Translations under genes and position numbers: made by a program
Shown: positions 34,022 through 41,969 of the stretch, piece after piece
Layout of the letters: each line of letters opens with the position of its first letter
How positions within the stretch are numbered: position 1 is the stretch's first letter
Assembly (NCBI GenBank): GCA_003724185.1
Contig: RHGM01000003.1
Coordinates: forward strand, 744,001 to 808,000
Direction: 5' to 3'
DNA: 64,000 nt
DNA from: Porphyrobacter sp. IPPAS B-1204
GTDB lineage: Bacteria; Pseudomonadota; Alphaproteobacteria; Sphingomonadales; Sphingomonadaceae
Notes under the pieces: model-generated
Seen by the model: the letters and a program-made list of their open reading frames with translations, nothing else
What the model was told of the DNA's origin: nothing
Database searches by the model: none

Positions 34022-35041
34022 TCAGGCGCGAGGCGGAGCGACCGACAGGCGCTTCACCAGCTTGGCCGGGAAACGGAAGGCCTGCGCTGCCGGATCATCG
34101 GGCGCGATCAGCTTCAGCGCGGCGGCGCGGCCCATTTCGCGCACTGGCCAGCCGACCGTGGTCATCGGCGGCCAGATATGGGCGGCAATCGGCGAATCGT
34201 CGAAGCCGATGATCGACAGGTCATCGGGCACCTTCAGATCGCTCAGGCGCGCAGCATGGAAAGCCCCGGCGGCCATTTCATCATTACTGGCAAAAATCGC
34301 CGTCGGGCGATCAGCCGCTTCCAGCAAGCGGGTTGCCGCCGCCATGCCGGATTCAAAGCGATAGGTCCCCTGCACACGCCATTCCGGCAGCACCGCCAAC
34401 CCATGCGCCTGCATCGCGGCCATGAACCCTTCACGCCGTTCGAAAGCAGACCGAAAACCCTCCGGCCCTTCGATCAGCGCGATCTTGCGGTGCCCCAATT
34501 CGACCAGATGATCGACCGCCTGACTCACCATCTCGCGGTCGTTCGAAGCGACGATGTGATCCTCGTCATCCAGCATCGCCGACCCCATCCGCACATAGCC
34601 GCAGCCCATTTCAAGGCAGAGCTGCGCCAGCGCGTCATTCTCCGAAATCGGTGGCAGGATCAGCACGCCATACAGCCGCTGCTGTTCAAGGAATCGGCGG
34701 ATATCGTCCAGCATCGTTGGCGAGTGGCGATCCACCGGGCGCACCACCAGCGCAAATTCGGTTTCGCGGATCGCGTCGAGCACGCCTTCCTGAAAATTCA
34801 GCACGGTTTGCGCATTCGGGTTATCGTGCAGCAGCCCGAGCAGGAAATTGTGCCGCAGCGCCAGCGCGCGCGCCTGCGGATTGGGGACATAGCCCAGCTG
34901 CGCGATCACTGCCTCGACCTTGGTTCGGGTATCCTCGCTCAGCAAGGCCGAGCGGTTGATGACCCGGCTGACAGTCTTCTTCGATACGCCGGACAGCCGG
35001 GCCACGTCATTGATCGTTGGCGTCTTGTTCGATTTGGGCAT
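34022..35041 (-). CDS. LacI-family transcriptional regulator of the pectin locus
   Basis: 339 residues. The N-terminal helix-turn-helix and hinge are TINDVARLSGVSKKTVSRVINRSALLSEDTR and VEAVIAQLGYVPNPQARAL. The periplasmic-binding-like effector domain follows (LLGLLHDNPNA, HIVASNDREMVSQA, FASNDEMAAGA, SIIGFDDSPIA, MTTVGWPVREMG). The start is ATG 35041, which gives the canonical N-terminus; the frame upstream to 35347 is non-coding. Divergent from the hydratase gene, with an operator between them, so autoregulation is likely. The effector is probably KDG or a related uronate intermediate. Confidence 0.9.
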   Translation of the reverse strand: MPKSNKTPTINDVARLSGVSKKTVSRVINRSALLSEDTRTKVEAVIAQLGYVPNPQARALALRHNFLLGLLHDNPNAQTVLNFQEGVLDAIRETEFALVVRPVDRHSPTMLDDIRRFLEQQRLYGVLILPPISENDALAQLCLEMGCGYVRMGSAMLDDEDHIVASNDREMVSQAVDHLVELGHRKIALIEGPEGFRSAFERREGFMAAMQAHGLAVLPEWRVQGTYRFESGMAAATRLLEAADRPTAIFASNDEMAAGAFHAARLSDLKVPDDLSIIGFDDSPIAAHIWPPMTTVGWPVREMGRAAALKLIAPDDPAAQAFRFPAKLVKRLSVAPPRA

Positions 35042-35148
35042 CGCGGATTGTGTACATCTTTCCCTGAAACGCCCCTCTTCTAGAGAGCAATTGCACGAAT
35101 GCAAAAATGCGCGCTCCGAAGCCTTGCGACAGTGCAAAAGAAAGCTTT

Positions 35149-35162
35149 TGACACCGGTTTCC
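35149..35162. promoter_or_regulatory. LacI-type operator TGACACCGGTTTCC
   Basis: Fourth copy of the operator, in the divergent region between the LacI regulator and the hydratase gene. A direct match to the copy at 28087. It brings the hydratase into the same regulon and allows autoregulation. Confidence 0.75.
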
Positions 35163-35211
35163 TTTTTCGCCAAGGCTCCACCGCGTGGGTCCAGAGGACG
35201 AGAGGAACATT

Positions 35212-35988
35212 GTGGTTTCGGAAGCTTGCGAGATCGCTGGTGCGTTCGTCGCTGCGCGCCGCAGCGGTGCCGCATTAAGCCAGTTTCCGGGCCGCCGCCC
35301 CCAGGATCTCGCCGCCGCCTATGCCATTCAGGATTGCGCGCTATCACTATGGGATCGCAAGGTCGGCGGCTGGAAAGTCGGCCGGATCAATCCTCCGAGT
35401 GACGCCCTGCTTGGTGCGGATCGGCTGGTTGGTCCGGCGTTTCACGATGCGATCTTCATGGCTGCAGACGAACGTGGCCGTCTCAAAACCTTTCATGGCG
35501 GATTTGCGGCAGCCGAAGCCGAATTCATGCTTCGCCTCGCGCCGAAAGAGGGTCCGCTCCCCGCAACTCCTGAAGCGGCGATGGAGTGGATCGACGAGGT
35601 GCGCGTCGGTATCGAGATCGCCTCGTCGCCCTATGCAGGCATCAATGCCGACGGGCCATGCGTCACCATCGCCGACCATGGCAACAATGCCGGCCTACTC
35701 CTCGGACCGGCCGTGCCGCGGGCCATGTGGGGGCAGCTTGACGAAATCGAAGTGAGGCTTTTTGTCGACGACCGTCAGGTCGGGCGCGCGACCACCGCAA
35801 CCATGCTCGACGGGCCATTCGGCGCGGCACGCTTCCTGATTGCAAACCTCGTCAGCCGCGGCATTGCCATCCAAGCGGGTTGGTGGATTTCAAGCGGCGC
35901 GATCACCGGCGTCCACGAAGTTTCACCGGGCAGTAAGGTCACTGCCGACTTTGGCAAAAACGGTTTGGTCGAGACCTTGATCGTTTGA
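35212..35988 (+). CDS. 2-keto-4-pentenoate hydratase-like protein (FAH superfamily)
   Basis: 258 residues. Features: RRPQDLAAAYAIQD, VGGWKVGRINPP, the metal-binding acidic pair in AAAEAEFMLRLAP, VGIEIASSPYAGIN and ATTATMLDGPFGAARFL. This is the MhpD-like branch of the fumarylacetoacetate hydrolase superfamily, which hydrates or dehydrates 2-keto acids. The GTG at 35212 is chosen because AGAGGA precedes it at a good distance; the longer GTG frame at 35185 has no such site. Shared operator sites tie it to pectin use, where a 2-keto-3-deoxy acid is the expected intermediate. The exact substrate is unknown. Confidence 0.8.
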   Translation: MVSEACEIAGAFVAARRSGAALSQFPGRRPQDLAAAYAIQDCALSLWDRKVGGWKVGRINPPSDALLGADRLVGPAFHDAIFMAADERGRLKTFHGGFAAAEAEFMLRLAPKEGPLPATPEAAMEWIDEVRVGIEIASSPYAGINADGPCVTIADHGNNAGLLLGPAVPRAMWGQLDEIEVRLFVDDRQVGRATTATMLDGPFGAARFLIANLVSRGIAIQAGWWISSGAITGVHEVSPGSKVTADFGKNGLVETLIV

Positions 35989-36028
35989 GCCAACACCTTC
36001 TGGCCCGGCCTATCTGGGGCGCGAGGGC

Positions 36029-36102
36029 TGGAGCGGGTGAAGGGAATCGAACCCTCGTCGTAAGCTTGGGAAGCTTCTGCTCTACCATTGAGCTACACCC
36101 GC
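36029..36102 (-). tRNA. tRNA-Gly (anticodon TCC)
   Basis: A complete 74-nt cloverleaf on the minus strand. The acceptor stem is GCGGGTG/CACCCGC with discriminator T and an encoded CCA; the D-arm is GCTC-AATGGTA-GAGC, the anticodon loop TTCCCAA and the T-arm GAGGG-TTCGATT-CCCTT. The first anticodon-stem pair (27-43) is G-A. It lies between the hydratase gene and the HMG-CoA reductase operon. Confidence 0.97.
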
Positions 36103-36283
36103 ATTGCACAGGCGGACAGGGCCGCTGGCTGACGCGCGGGCCGCTTGCCATGATTCCGGGCGGCTGGTCAATATGCGAATGCCGGAGCCGGCGCGCATAA
36201 GCTTTGCCATTGCATAAATTTAAGCAGTGGTGATGTATGTCCCTCACGCGCCGGGCCAACCGTAGCATGGGAGTTTCATCAGC

Positions 36284-37546
36284 GTGTTGTTTCCCCGGCG
36301 GCTGCTTGCCTTCATCGAATCCTTGGGCGGGGCCGGGGCGGCTGGTACGCTGGCGGCGCGGTTGCGGGGATCGGGCGCGGCGCAGACGCGGCACCGCTTC
36401 ACCGTGCGCCGGGATGTTGATGCCGATGCGATCCGCGGTTGGTGGTCCTCTGCCGGTGTTGACGCCGGTCCGCTCGCGGATGCGGCAGCGCTCAACGTGC
36501 TGGCCCAATGTGCCGGCAACATCGAGAACCCCATCGGCATGGCCGCCCTGCCGCTTGGCGTAGCGGGGCCGCTGCGCGTGAACGGATTGCACGCCAGCGG
36601 GGATTACTGGCTGCCGCTCGCCACCAGCGAGGCCGCGCTGGTCGCCTCCTATGCCCGCGGCGCCCACGCCATCAACGCCGCAGGCGGGGCAAGCGCGGCG
36701 CTGCTGGGCGAGAATGTCGCCCGCGCGCCCGCCTTTGTGTTTGCCTCGCTCGCGGAAGCCGGGAGCTTTGTCGCCTGGGCCACGCAGCATGAAAGCGAAC
36801 TCGCCGCCGCCGCCCATGCCACCACCCGCCATGGCCGCTTGCAGAGCATCGAGCCGATGATCGACAGCGACACGGTGTTCCTCGTCTGCCGCTACACCAC
36901 GGGAGACGCATCCGGGCAGAACATGGTCACGATCGCCACGGACGCGCTGTGCCGCTGGATCATAGCCCACACCCCGGTCCAGCCGCTGCGCTGGTTCATC
37001 GAGGGCAATTTTTCGGGCGACAAGAAGGCGAGCTACCTCGGGCTGATCGGCGGGCGCGGGCGCAAGGTTTCAGCCAGCGTCACCCTGCCCGCCGAGGTGA
37101 TCCGCCGCACGCTGGGCACGGATGCAGACGCGATGCTCGCCTATGCGCGGGTGGCGCAATTGGGCGCGACGCTGTCGGGCCAGATCGGGGTGCAGGGGCA
37201 TTTCGCCAATGGCCTTGCCGCGCTGTTCATCGCCACGGGGCAGGACGCGGCCTGCGTCGCGGAAAGCGCGGTCGGCTTCACCCGGATGGAACCGCGCCCT
37301 GACGGCGCGCTGTTCATGAGCGTCACCTTGCCCAACCTGATGGTCGGAACAGTAGGCGGCGGTACGGGGATGCCGCACCAGCGCGCCGCACTGGAACTGA
37401 TGGGCCTATCAGGCAGCGGCAAGGCGCGGGCGCTGGCGGAAGTCACCGCTGGGCTGTGTCTTGCAGGCGAGATTTCGATCATGGCGGCGATTGCCAGCGG
37501 GGTGTTCACCAGCGCGCACCACAAGCTTGCCCGGACACGGGGCTGA
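36284..37546 (+). CDS. Class I hydroxymethylglutaryl-CoA reductase homologue
   Basis: 420 residues. It aligns by eye with the whole class I HMGR catalytic domain: ENPIGMAALPLGVAGPL (Glu81), TSEAALVASYARGAHAIN, GDASGQNM, GNFSGDKKAS (Lys247), GQDAA (Asp321), GTVGGGTGMPHQRAAL and SAHHKLAR (His412). All four catalytic residues (Glu, Lys, Asp, His) are present, so it should reduce an acyl-CoA to an alcohol with NAD(P)H. The start is a GTG (GGGAG about 10 nt upstream). Most Alphaproteobacteria make isoprenoids by the MEP route and lack HMGR. It heads the seven-gene operon to 45509. Confidence 0.9.
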   Translation: MLFPRRLLAFIESLGGAGAAGTLAARLRGSGAAQTRHRFTVRRDVDADAIRGWWSSAGVDAGPLADAAALNVLAQCAGNIENPIGMAALPLGVAGPLRVNGLHASGDYWLPLATSEAALVASYARGAHAINAAGGASAALLGENVARAPAFVFASLAEAGSFVAWATQHESELAAAAHATTRHGRLQSIEPMIDSDTVFLVCRYTTGDASGQNMVTIATDALCRWIIAHTPVQPLRWFIEGNFSGDKKASYLGLIGGRGRKVSASVTLPAEVIRRTLGTDADAMLAYARVAQLGATLSGQIGVQGHFANGLAALFIATGQDAACVAESAVGFTRMEPRPDGALFMSVTLPNLMVGTVGGGTGMPHQRAALELMGLSGSGKARALAEVTAGLCLAGEISIMAAIASGVFTSAHHKLARTRG

Positions 37547-37550
37547 AGCG

Positions 37551-38477
37551 ATGGCCAGCGCCCGCCCCTCCCTGCCTGCGCGCCTGTGGACCTATCAGGC
37601 CGAACGCTTCCCCTTGGGCCGCACTTCCGTGCTCTGCGCGGTGTTTGCTGGCGCGAGCGTCAGTGTCTCGACGCATCTGGCGGGCCGCGCTGCGCCGGGG
37701 CTGACCGCGTATCTGGCCGCCTTCGTCATCACGCTCGCGTTCTTCTTCCAACTGCGGGTGCTCGACGAGATCAAGGACAAGGAGGATGACGCCCGCTTCC
37801 GCCCCGAACGCCCGATCCCGCGGGGGCTGGTGCGGTTGGAGACGATCATCGCGCTGGGTATCGCCAGCGCGGCGGTGGCGGCGCTCGCCGCGCTGGCGGT
37901 GGACCTGCGGCTGATCGCGTTGCTCGGCATCGCATGGGCGTGGATGACGCTGATGAGCTTCGAATTCTTCGTGCCCGCATGGCTGAAGGCGCGGCCGTTC
38001 GCCTATCTGGTCAGCCACATGGCGGTGATGCCGCTGATCGATCTGGTGATCACCGGAGCCGAATGGACACCTCACGGCACGCCGGTGCCCGCGCTTTCGC
38101 TGTTCCTGTTCCTGAGCTTTGCCAATGGCTGCGTGCTGGAGATCGGACGCAAGCTGTGGGCGCCCCAGTCCGAGCGTGAGGGGGTGGAGACATACAGCCG
38201 CGTGCTCGGGCCAAGGCGCGGGGCGGTGCTGTGGCTGGCCTGTCTGGCGGCGGCGTTCGCGCTGCTGCTGGCGGTCGGCTGGGCGACGGGAGCGCCGTGG
38301 CTGACCGGCGCGATCGGGCTGGCGGCGCTGGCCTATGCTGCGCGCGCGGCGCTGCTTTACCGCGCCGAAGCCACGCCTGAGCGGGCGACCGCGCTCGAGG
38401 ATGCATCGGGCCTGTGGGTTTTCGCCTGTTACGGCGCGGCGGGCTTTGCGCCATTTGCGGGGGCCTTGCTTCGATGA
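37551..38477 (+). CDS. UbiA-family prenyltransferase
   Basis: 308 residues with about eight hydrophobic segments. The first Asp-rich motif is in RVLDEIKDKEDD (72-80), followed by RPERPIPRGLV, which matches the DxxxD + RPIxxG pattern of UbiA enzymes that bind prenyl diphosphate through magnesium. The second Asp-rich motif is less standard: LEIGRKLWAPQSEREGVETYS holds the Glu/Arg/Lys set of this subgroup. It transfers a prenyl group to an acceptor in the membrane. Start ATG 37551 is 4 nt after the HMGR stop; its own stop overlaps the dikinase ATG (ATGA). Confidence 0.85.
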   Translation: MASARPSLPARLWTYQAERFPLGRTSVLCAVFAGASVSVSTHLAGRAAPGLTAYLAAFVITLAFFFQLRVLDEIKDKEDDARFRPERPIPRGLVRLETIIALGIASAAVAALAALAVDLRLIALLGIAWAWMTLMSFEFFVPAWLKARPFAYLVSHMAVMPLIDLVITGAEWTPHGTPVPALSLFLFLSFANGCVLEIGRKLWAPQSEREGVETYSRVLGPRRGAVLWLACLAAAFALLLAVGWATGAPWLTGAIGLAALAYAARAALLYRAEATPERATALEDASGLWVFACYGAAGFAPFAGALLR

Positions 38478-40618
38478 TCCTGACGGGGTCGCAGGCCGAT
38501 ACGGGGGCGGCAGGCGGCAAGGGCCGTGCGCTGGCCCGCGCCAGTGCGGCGGGCTTTGCGGTGCCGCCATTTGTTGTCGTGCCATCTGGCGAGATGCCGG
38601 ATGCACAGGCGCTTGCCGCGGCGCTCGCGGCCCTCGGCCCGGGGCCTTATGCGGTGCGATCATCGGGCCTTGCCGAAGACGGGGCCGAGGCAAGCCATGC
38701 CGGGCAATTCGAAAGCCTGCTCAACGTGCCGGCAGAGGGGGTCGCCGCCGCCATCGCGCAAGTCGCCGCCTCAGGCGCTGGCGAGGGGCTGGCCGCCTAC
38801 CGCGCGACCAAGGGCGTCGCCGAGGCCGCCGCGCCCGCAGTTGTCATCCAGCGCATGATCCCCGCGACCCACGCAGGCGTCGCCTTCTCCGCCGATCCTG
38901 TGGCGGGGCGGCGTGACCGGGTGGTGGTATCGGCCACGCGGGGCTTGGGCGACCGGCTCGTGGCGGGCGAGGTCGATGGCTCCGGCTGGTGGCTGGCGCG
39001 GCCCTCGCTCGAAGTGGTGGAGACCACCGGCGATGGCGAGGGGCTGACCGCAGACGAGGTGCGCGAAGTGGCCGACCTGTGCCTCGCCGCCGAAGCCGCC
39101 TTCGGGGCCCCGCAAGACATTGAATGGGCCTTTGCCGATGGCGCGCTCCATCTGCTGCAATCGCGCCCGATTACTTCCCCCCTGCGCCCCGCACCGCTGG
39201 CTGATCCCGGCTTCATGGTGTTCGACAATTCCAACATCGTCGAAAGCTACCCCGGCATCGTCGCCCCGCTGACCTTCTCCTTCGCCAGCTATGCCTATGC
39301 GCGGGTCTATATGGCGTTTGTCGGGTTGCTGGGGGTCGCGCCGGAGCGGATCCGGGCGGAGCGGGTGGTGTTCGAGAACATGCTCAGCCGCATTGAAGGC
39401 CGCGTCTATTACAACCTCGGCAACTGGCACCGCGCGCTCGCGATGCTGCCGGGATACAGCCTCAACCGCGGCTTCATGGACGGGATGATGGGGACCAGCG
39501 CGCCCCTGCCCGAACGGTTGCTGGGGCAGATCGAACATGGCCAGCCGCAGCGCCTGCGCGAATATGCGCGGCTTGCGCGCTCGGCGTGGCGGCTGTGGCG
39601 GGCCTCGCGGCAATTGCCCGAAACGTCCGCCCGGTTCCGCGAGCGGCTCGACAGGGCGCTGAAGGCTACCGCGCCGGAACGGGTGGCGACGCTGTCGCTC
39701 ACCGAACTCGCCGCCGAATATCGCCGGATCGAGGCCGATCTGCTGGACCGTTGGGACGCGCCGATCGTCAATGATTTCCTCTGCATGATCGCCTTCGGGG
39801 CGGCGAGGAAGGCGCTGGAAGGCTGGGCCGGGACAGAAGGCACGGCGGCGCTCAATGATGTGCTGATCGGTCAGGGCGATATCATCTCGGCCCGCCCGGC
39901 CCAGCTGATCCGCGCAATGGGGGAGACGGCGCGGGACGATGCCGCACTGCTGGCCGCGCTCGATGCGCAAGACCGCGCCGCCGTGGAGACCAGCGCCATC
40001 GCGGCGGGCATCGCGGGCTACATCGCCGAATTCGGCGACCGCTGCACCGAGGAGCTGAAGCTCGAAAGCGTCACCCTCGACGAAGACCCCACCCCCCTGT
40101 TCGCCGCCATCGCTGCCGCTGCGCGCAGCCGCCACGGCCCCGCGCCGACACGCGGCGATCCCTGGGCGCGGCTGGACGGAGCGCTTCGCGGCAAGCCGGT
40201 CAAGCGCATCGTCGCCCGCTGGCTGGTGCGCTGGGCCAAGGACCGCGTGCGCGACCGCGAGAACCTGCGGTATGAACGCACCCGCATCTTCGGCCGCGCC
40301 CGCCGCGTGCTGCTGGCGATGGGGACGCAGTTTCACGCGATGGGCCTCATCAGCGCGCCCCGCGATGTGTTCCTGCTGACCCTGCCCGAAGTGCTCGGCG
40401 CGATTGAGGGCTTTGGCGTCACGGCTGATCTGGCGGGCCTTGCCGAAGTCCGCCGCCGCGAGATGGAGCGCGCCGCTGCCCTGCCCGATCCGCCGGAACG
40501 CATCATCACCGAAGGCCCGCCTGCGCCGCCGCAACTCTCGCCGCACCTGCGCAAGCCGCCAGTGACGAACGCACCCGCTCCGGCACCGGCGCGTCCGCAG
40601 GCACCGTCACCGCCGTAG
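38474..40618 (+). CDS. PEP-synthase/rifampin-phosphotransferase-like dikinase, N-terminal and central part (frameshifted)
   Basis: 714 residues in this frame. The N-terminal ATP-grasp domain of the PPDK_N family is complete: GGKGRALARAS, YAVRSSGLAEDG, QRMIPATHAGVAFSADPV, and QDIEWAFADGALHLLQSRPI (end near residue 235). A central domain of about 400 residues follows (PGYSLNRGFMDGM, RILRWLVR-like helices). The C-terminal phosphohistidine domain is missing from this frame: the tail after PPERIITEGP is low-complexity Pro/Ala and stops at 40618, while that domain resumes in another frame at 40624. A missing base near 40530-40585 would explain it. With the domain restored, the architecture is that of rifampin phosphotransferase. 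Confidence 0.8.
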   Translation: MILTGSQADTGAAGGKGRALARASAAGFAVPPFVVVPSGEMPDAQALAAALAALGPGPYAVRSSGLAEDGAEASHAGQFESLLNVPAEGVAAAIAQVAASGAGEGLAAYRATKGVAEAAAPAVVIQRMIPATHAGVAFSADPVAGRRDRVVVSATRGLGDRLVAGEVDGSGWWLARPSLEVVETTGDGEGLTADEVREVADLCLAAEAAFGAPQDIEWAFADGALHLLQSRPITSPLRPAPLADPGFMVFDNSNIVESYPGIVAPLTFSFASYAYARVYMAFVGLLGVAPERIRAERVVFENMLSRIEGRVYYNLGNWHRALAMLPGYSLNRGFMDGMMGTSAPLPERLLGQIEHGQPQRLREYARLARSAWRLWRASRQLPETSARFRERLDRALKATAPERVATLSLTELAAEYRRIEADLLDRWDAPIVNDFLCMIAFGAARKALEGWAGTEGTAALNDVLIGQGDIISARPAQLIRAMGETARDDAALLAALDAQDRAAVETSAIAAGIAGYIAEFGDRCTEELKLESVTLDEDPTPLFAAIAAAARSRHGPAPTRGDPWARLDGALRGKPVKRIVARWLVRWAKDRVRDRENLRYERTRIFGRARRVLLAMGTQFHAMGLISAPRDVFLLTLPEVLGAIEGFGVTADLAGLAEVRRREMERAAALPDPPERIITEGPPAPPQLSPHLRKPPVTNAPAPAPARPQAPSPP

Positions 40619-40623
40619 CCCGC

Positions 40624-40884
40624 GTGATCGCCGACCCGCGCGGCCAGAGCATTGCGGCGGGCGAAATCCTCGTCGCCCGTCACACCGATCCGGGCTGGAT
40701 CGCACTGTTCTCCAGTGCGGGCGCGATTGTGGTCGAGCGCGGCAGCCTGTTGTCGCACAGCGCCATCGTGGCGCGCGAGCTTGGCATTCCCTGCGTTGTC
40801 GGCCTGTCCGATGCCACGCGGTGGATTGTCGATGGCGAGGTGCTGACGGTGGACGGCGCAAGCGGCAAGGTGGCCAAGGCATGA
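40624..40884 (+). CDS. C-terminal phosphohistidine (swivelling) domain of the dikinase, separated by frameshift
   Basis: 86 residues from a GTG: ADPRGQSIAAGEILVARHTDPGW and GSLLSHSAIVARELGIPCVVG are the mobile phosphohistidine domain of PEP-utilising enzymes, with the phosphorylated His45 in SLLSHSAI. The reading frame extends upstream as RSGTGASAGTVTAVARVI, the usual lead-in to this domain, so the domain belongs to the preceding ORF, not to a separate gene. It may still be expressed as a separate polypeptide, or the break may be a sequencing error. Stop overlaps the ATG of the DUF3419 gene. Confidence 0.75.
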   Translation: MIADPRGQSIAAGEILVARHTDPGWIALFSSAGAIVVERGSLLSHSAIVARELGIPCVVGLSDATRWIVDGEVLTVDGASGKVAKA

Positions 40885-41969
40885 GCGAGATTGCGAGCAA
40901 AGCGGCCTTCGATCACATCCGCTATGCCCAGCTATGGGAGGATGCCGATGTGCTGGTGGCCGCCATCGGCCCGCGCCCCGGCGGGCGGCTGGTGTCGATC
41001 TGTTCGGCCGGCGACAACGCGCTCGCCATGCTGCTGTGCGATCCGGCAGAGGTGATTGCCGCTGACCTTTCGCCCGCGCAATTGGCGTGCCTGAAGCTGC
41101 GGCTGGCGGCGTTTCCGCTGCTGAGCCACGCTGAACTGACCGAACTGCTGGGCGCGGCCCCGTCCACGCGGCGCGGGGCGCTGCTTGACCGGGTGCTGGC
41201 AGACTGCGACGCGGACACCGCCGCCTTCTGGCACGCCTTGCGCGCCGAAGTCATCGCCCACGGCGCGGGCGGGGTTGGCAAGTTCGAACGCTATTTCCGG
41301 CTGTTCCACCGCCGCCTGCTGCCCTTCGTCCACTCGCGCCGCACGGTCGAGGCGGTGTTCCAGCCGCGCACGCAGGAGGAACGCGCACGTTTCCTCAAGC
41401 AACGCTGGAACAACCTGCGCTGGCGCTGGCTGCTGAAAGCCTTCTTCTCGCGCCGCGCAATGGGCGCGCTGGGCCGCGATCCGGCGTTTTTCGATCAGGT
41501 GGAAGGAAGCGTCTCCGACCATGTCGCCCGCCGGATCGAGCACGCTTTCGTGGCCAATGATCCGGTCGCCAACCCCTATCTGCGCTATGTGTTGACCGGC
41601 CAGCACGGCCCCGTGTTGCCGCTGGCATGGCGGGCGGAACACCACGCCACCATCGCCGACAGGGTGGGCCGCGTCAGCCTCCATCTCGGCCCGCTGGAGC
41701 AGGCAACGAGCGGGGGCGTCGACGGCTGGAACCTGTCCGACATCTTCGAATACATGTCCCCCGAAGGCTTCCGCGAAGCCTATGGCGCGATCCTTGCCGC
41801 CTCGAACCCCGGTGCGCGGCTGGTGTACTGGAACATGATGGCCCCCCGCGCCATGCCGCCGGAATACGCCCCGCGGGTCCAACCCCGCCCCGACATCGCT
41901 GCCCCTCTCGCGGCGCGCGATCAGGCGTTCTTCTATTCGGCCTTCCACGTTGACGAGGTTGGCCCATGA
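40881..41969 (+). CDS. DUF3419 protein, BtaA-like SAM 3-amino-3-carboxypropyl transferase
   Basis: 362 residues. YAQLWEDADVLVAAI, the SAM-binding SICSAGDNALAMLL followed by AADLSPAQLACLKLRLAA, and the SDIFEYMSPEGF C-terminal motif match DUF3419, whose known members are BtaA enzymes. BtaA transfers the 3-amino-3-carboxypropyl group of SAM to diacylglycerol in betaine-lipid synthesis. No BtaB (N-methyltransferase) partner is next to it, so the acceptor may be different here, for instance a prenylated product. Start ATG 40881 overlaps the upstream stop. Confidence 0.8.
   Translation: MSEIASKAAFDHIRYAQLWEDADVLVAAIGPRPGGRLVSICSAGDNALAMLLCDPAEVIAADLSPAQLACLKLRLAAFPLLSHAELTELLGAAPSTRRGALLDRVLADCDADTAAFWHALRAEVIAHGAGGVGKFERYFRLFHRRLLPFVHSRRTVEAVFQPRTQEERARFLKQRWNNLRWRWLLKAFFSRRAMGALGRDPAFFDQVEGSVSDHVARRIEHAFVANDPVANPYLRYVLTGQHGPVLPLAWRAEHHATIADRVGRVSLHLGPLEQATSGGVDGWNLSDIFEYMSPEGFREAYGAILAASNPGARLVYWNMMAPRAMPPEYAPRVQPRPDIAAPLAARDQAFFYSAFHVDEVGP

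Noticed and set aside
36029..36102. tRNA-Gly as an integration site of a genomic island holding the HMG-CoA reductase operon
   Set aside because: No integrase, no direct repeat of the tRNA end and no obvious change in base composition at the junction were seen.
40500..40640. Programmed frameshift in the dikinase gene
   Set aside because: No slippery heptamer followed by a stem-loop was recognised; a sequencing error or plain mutation is simpler.
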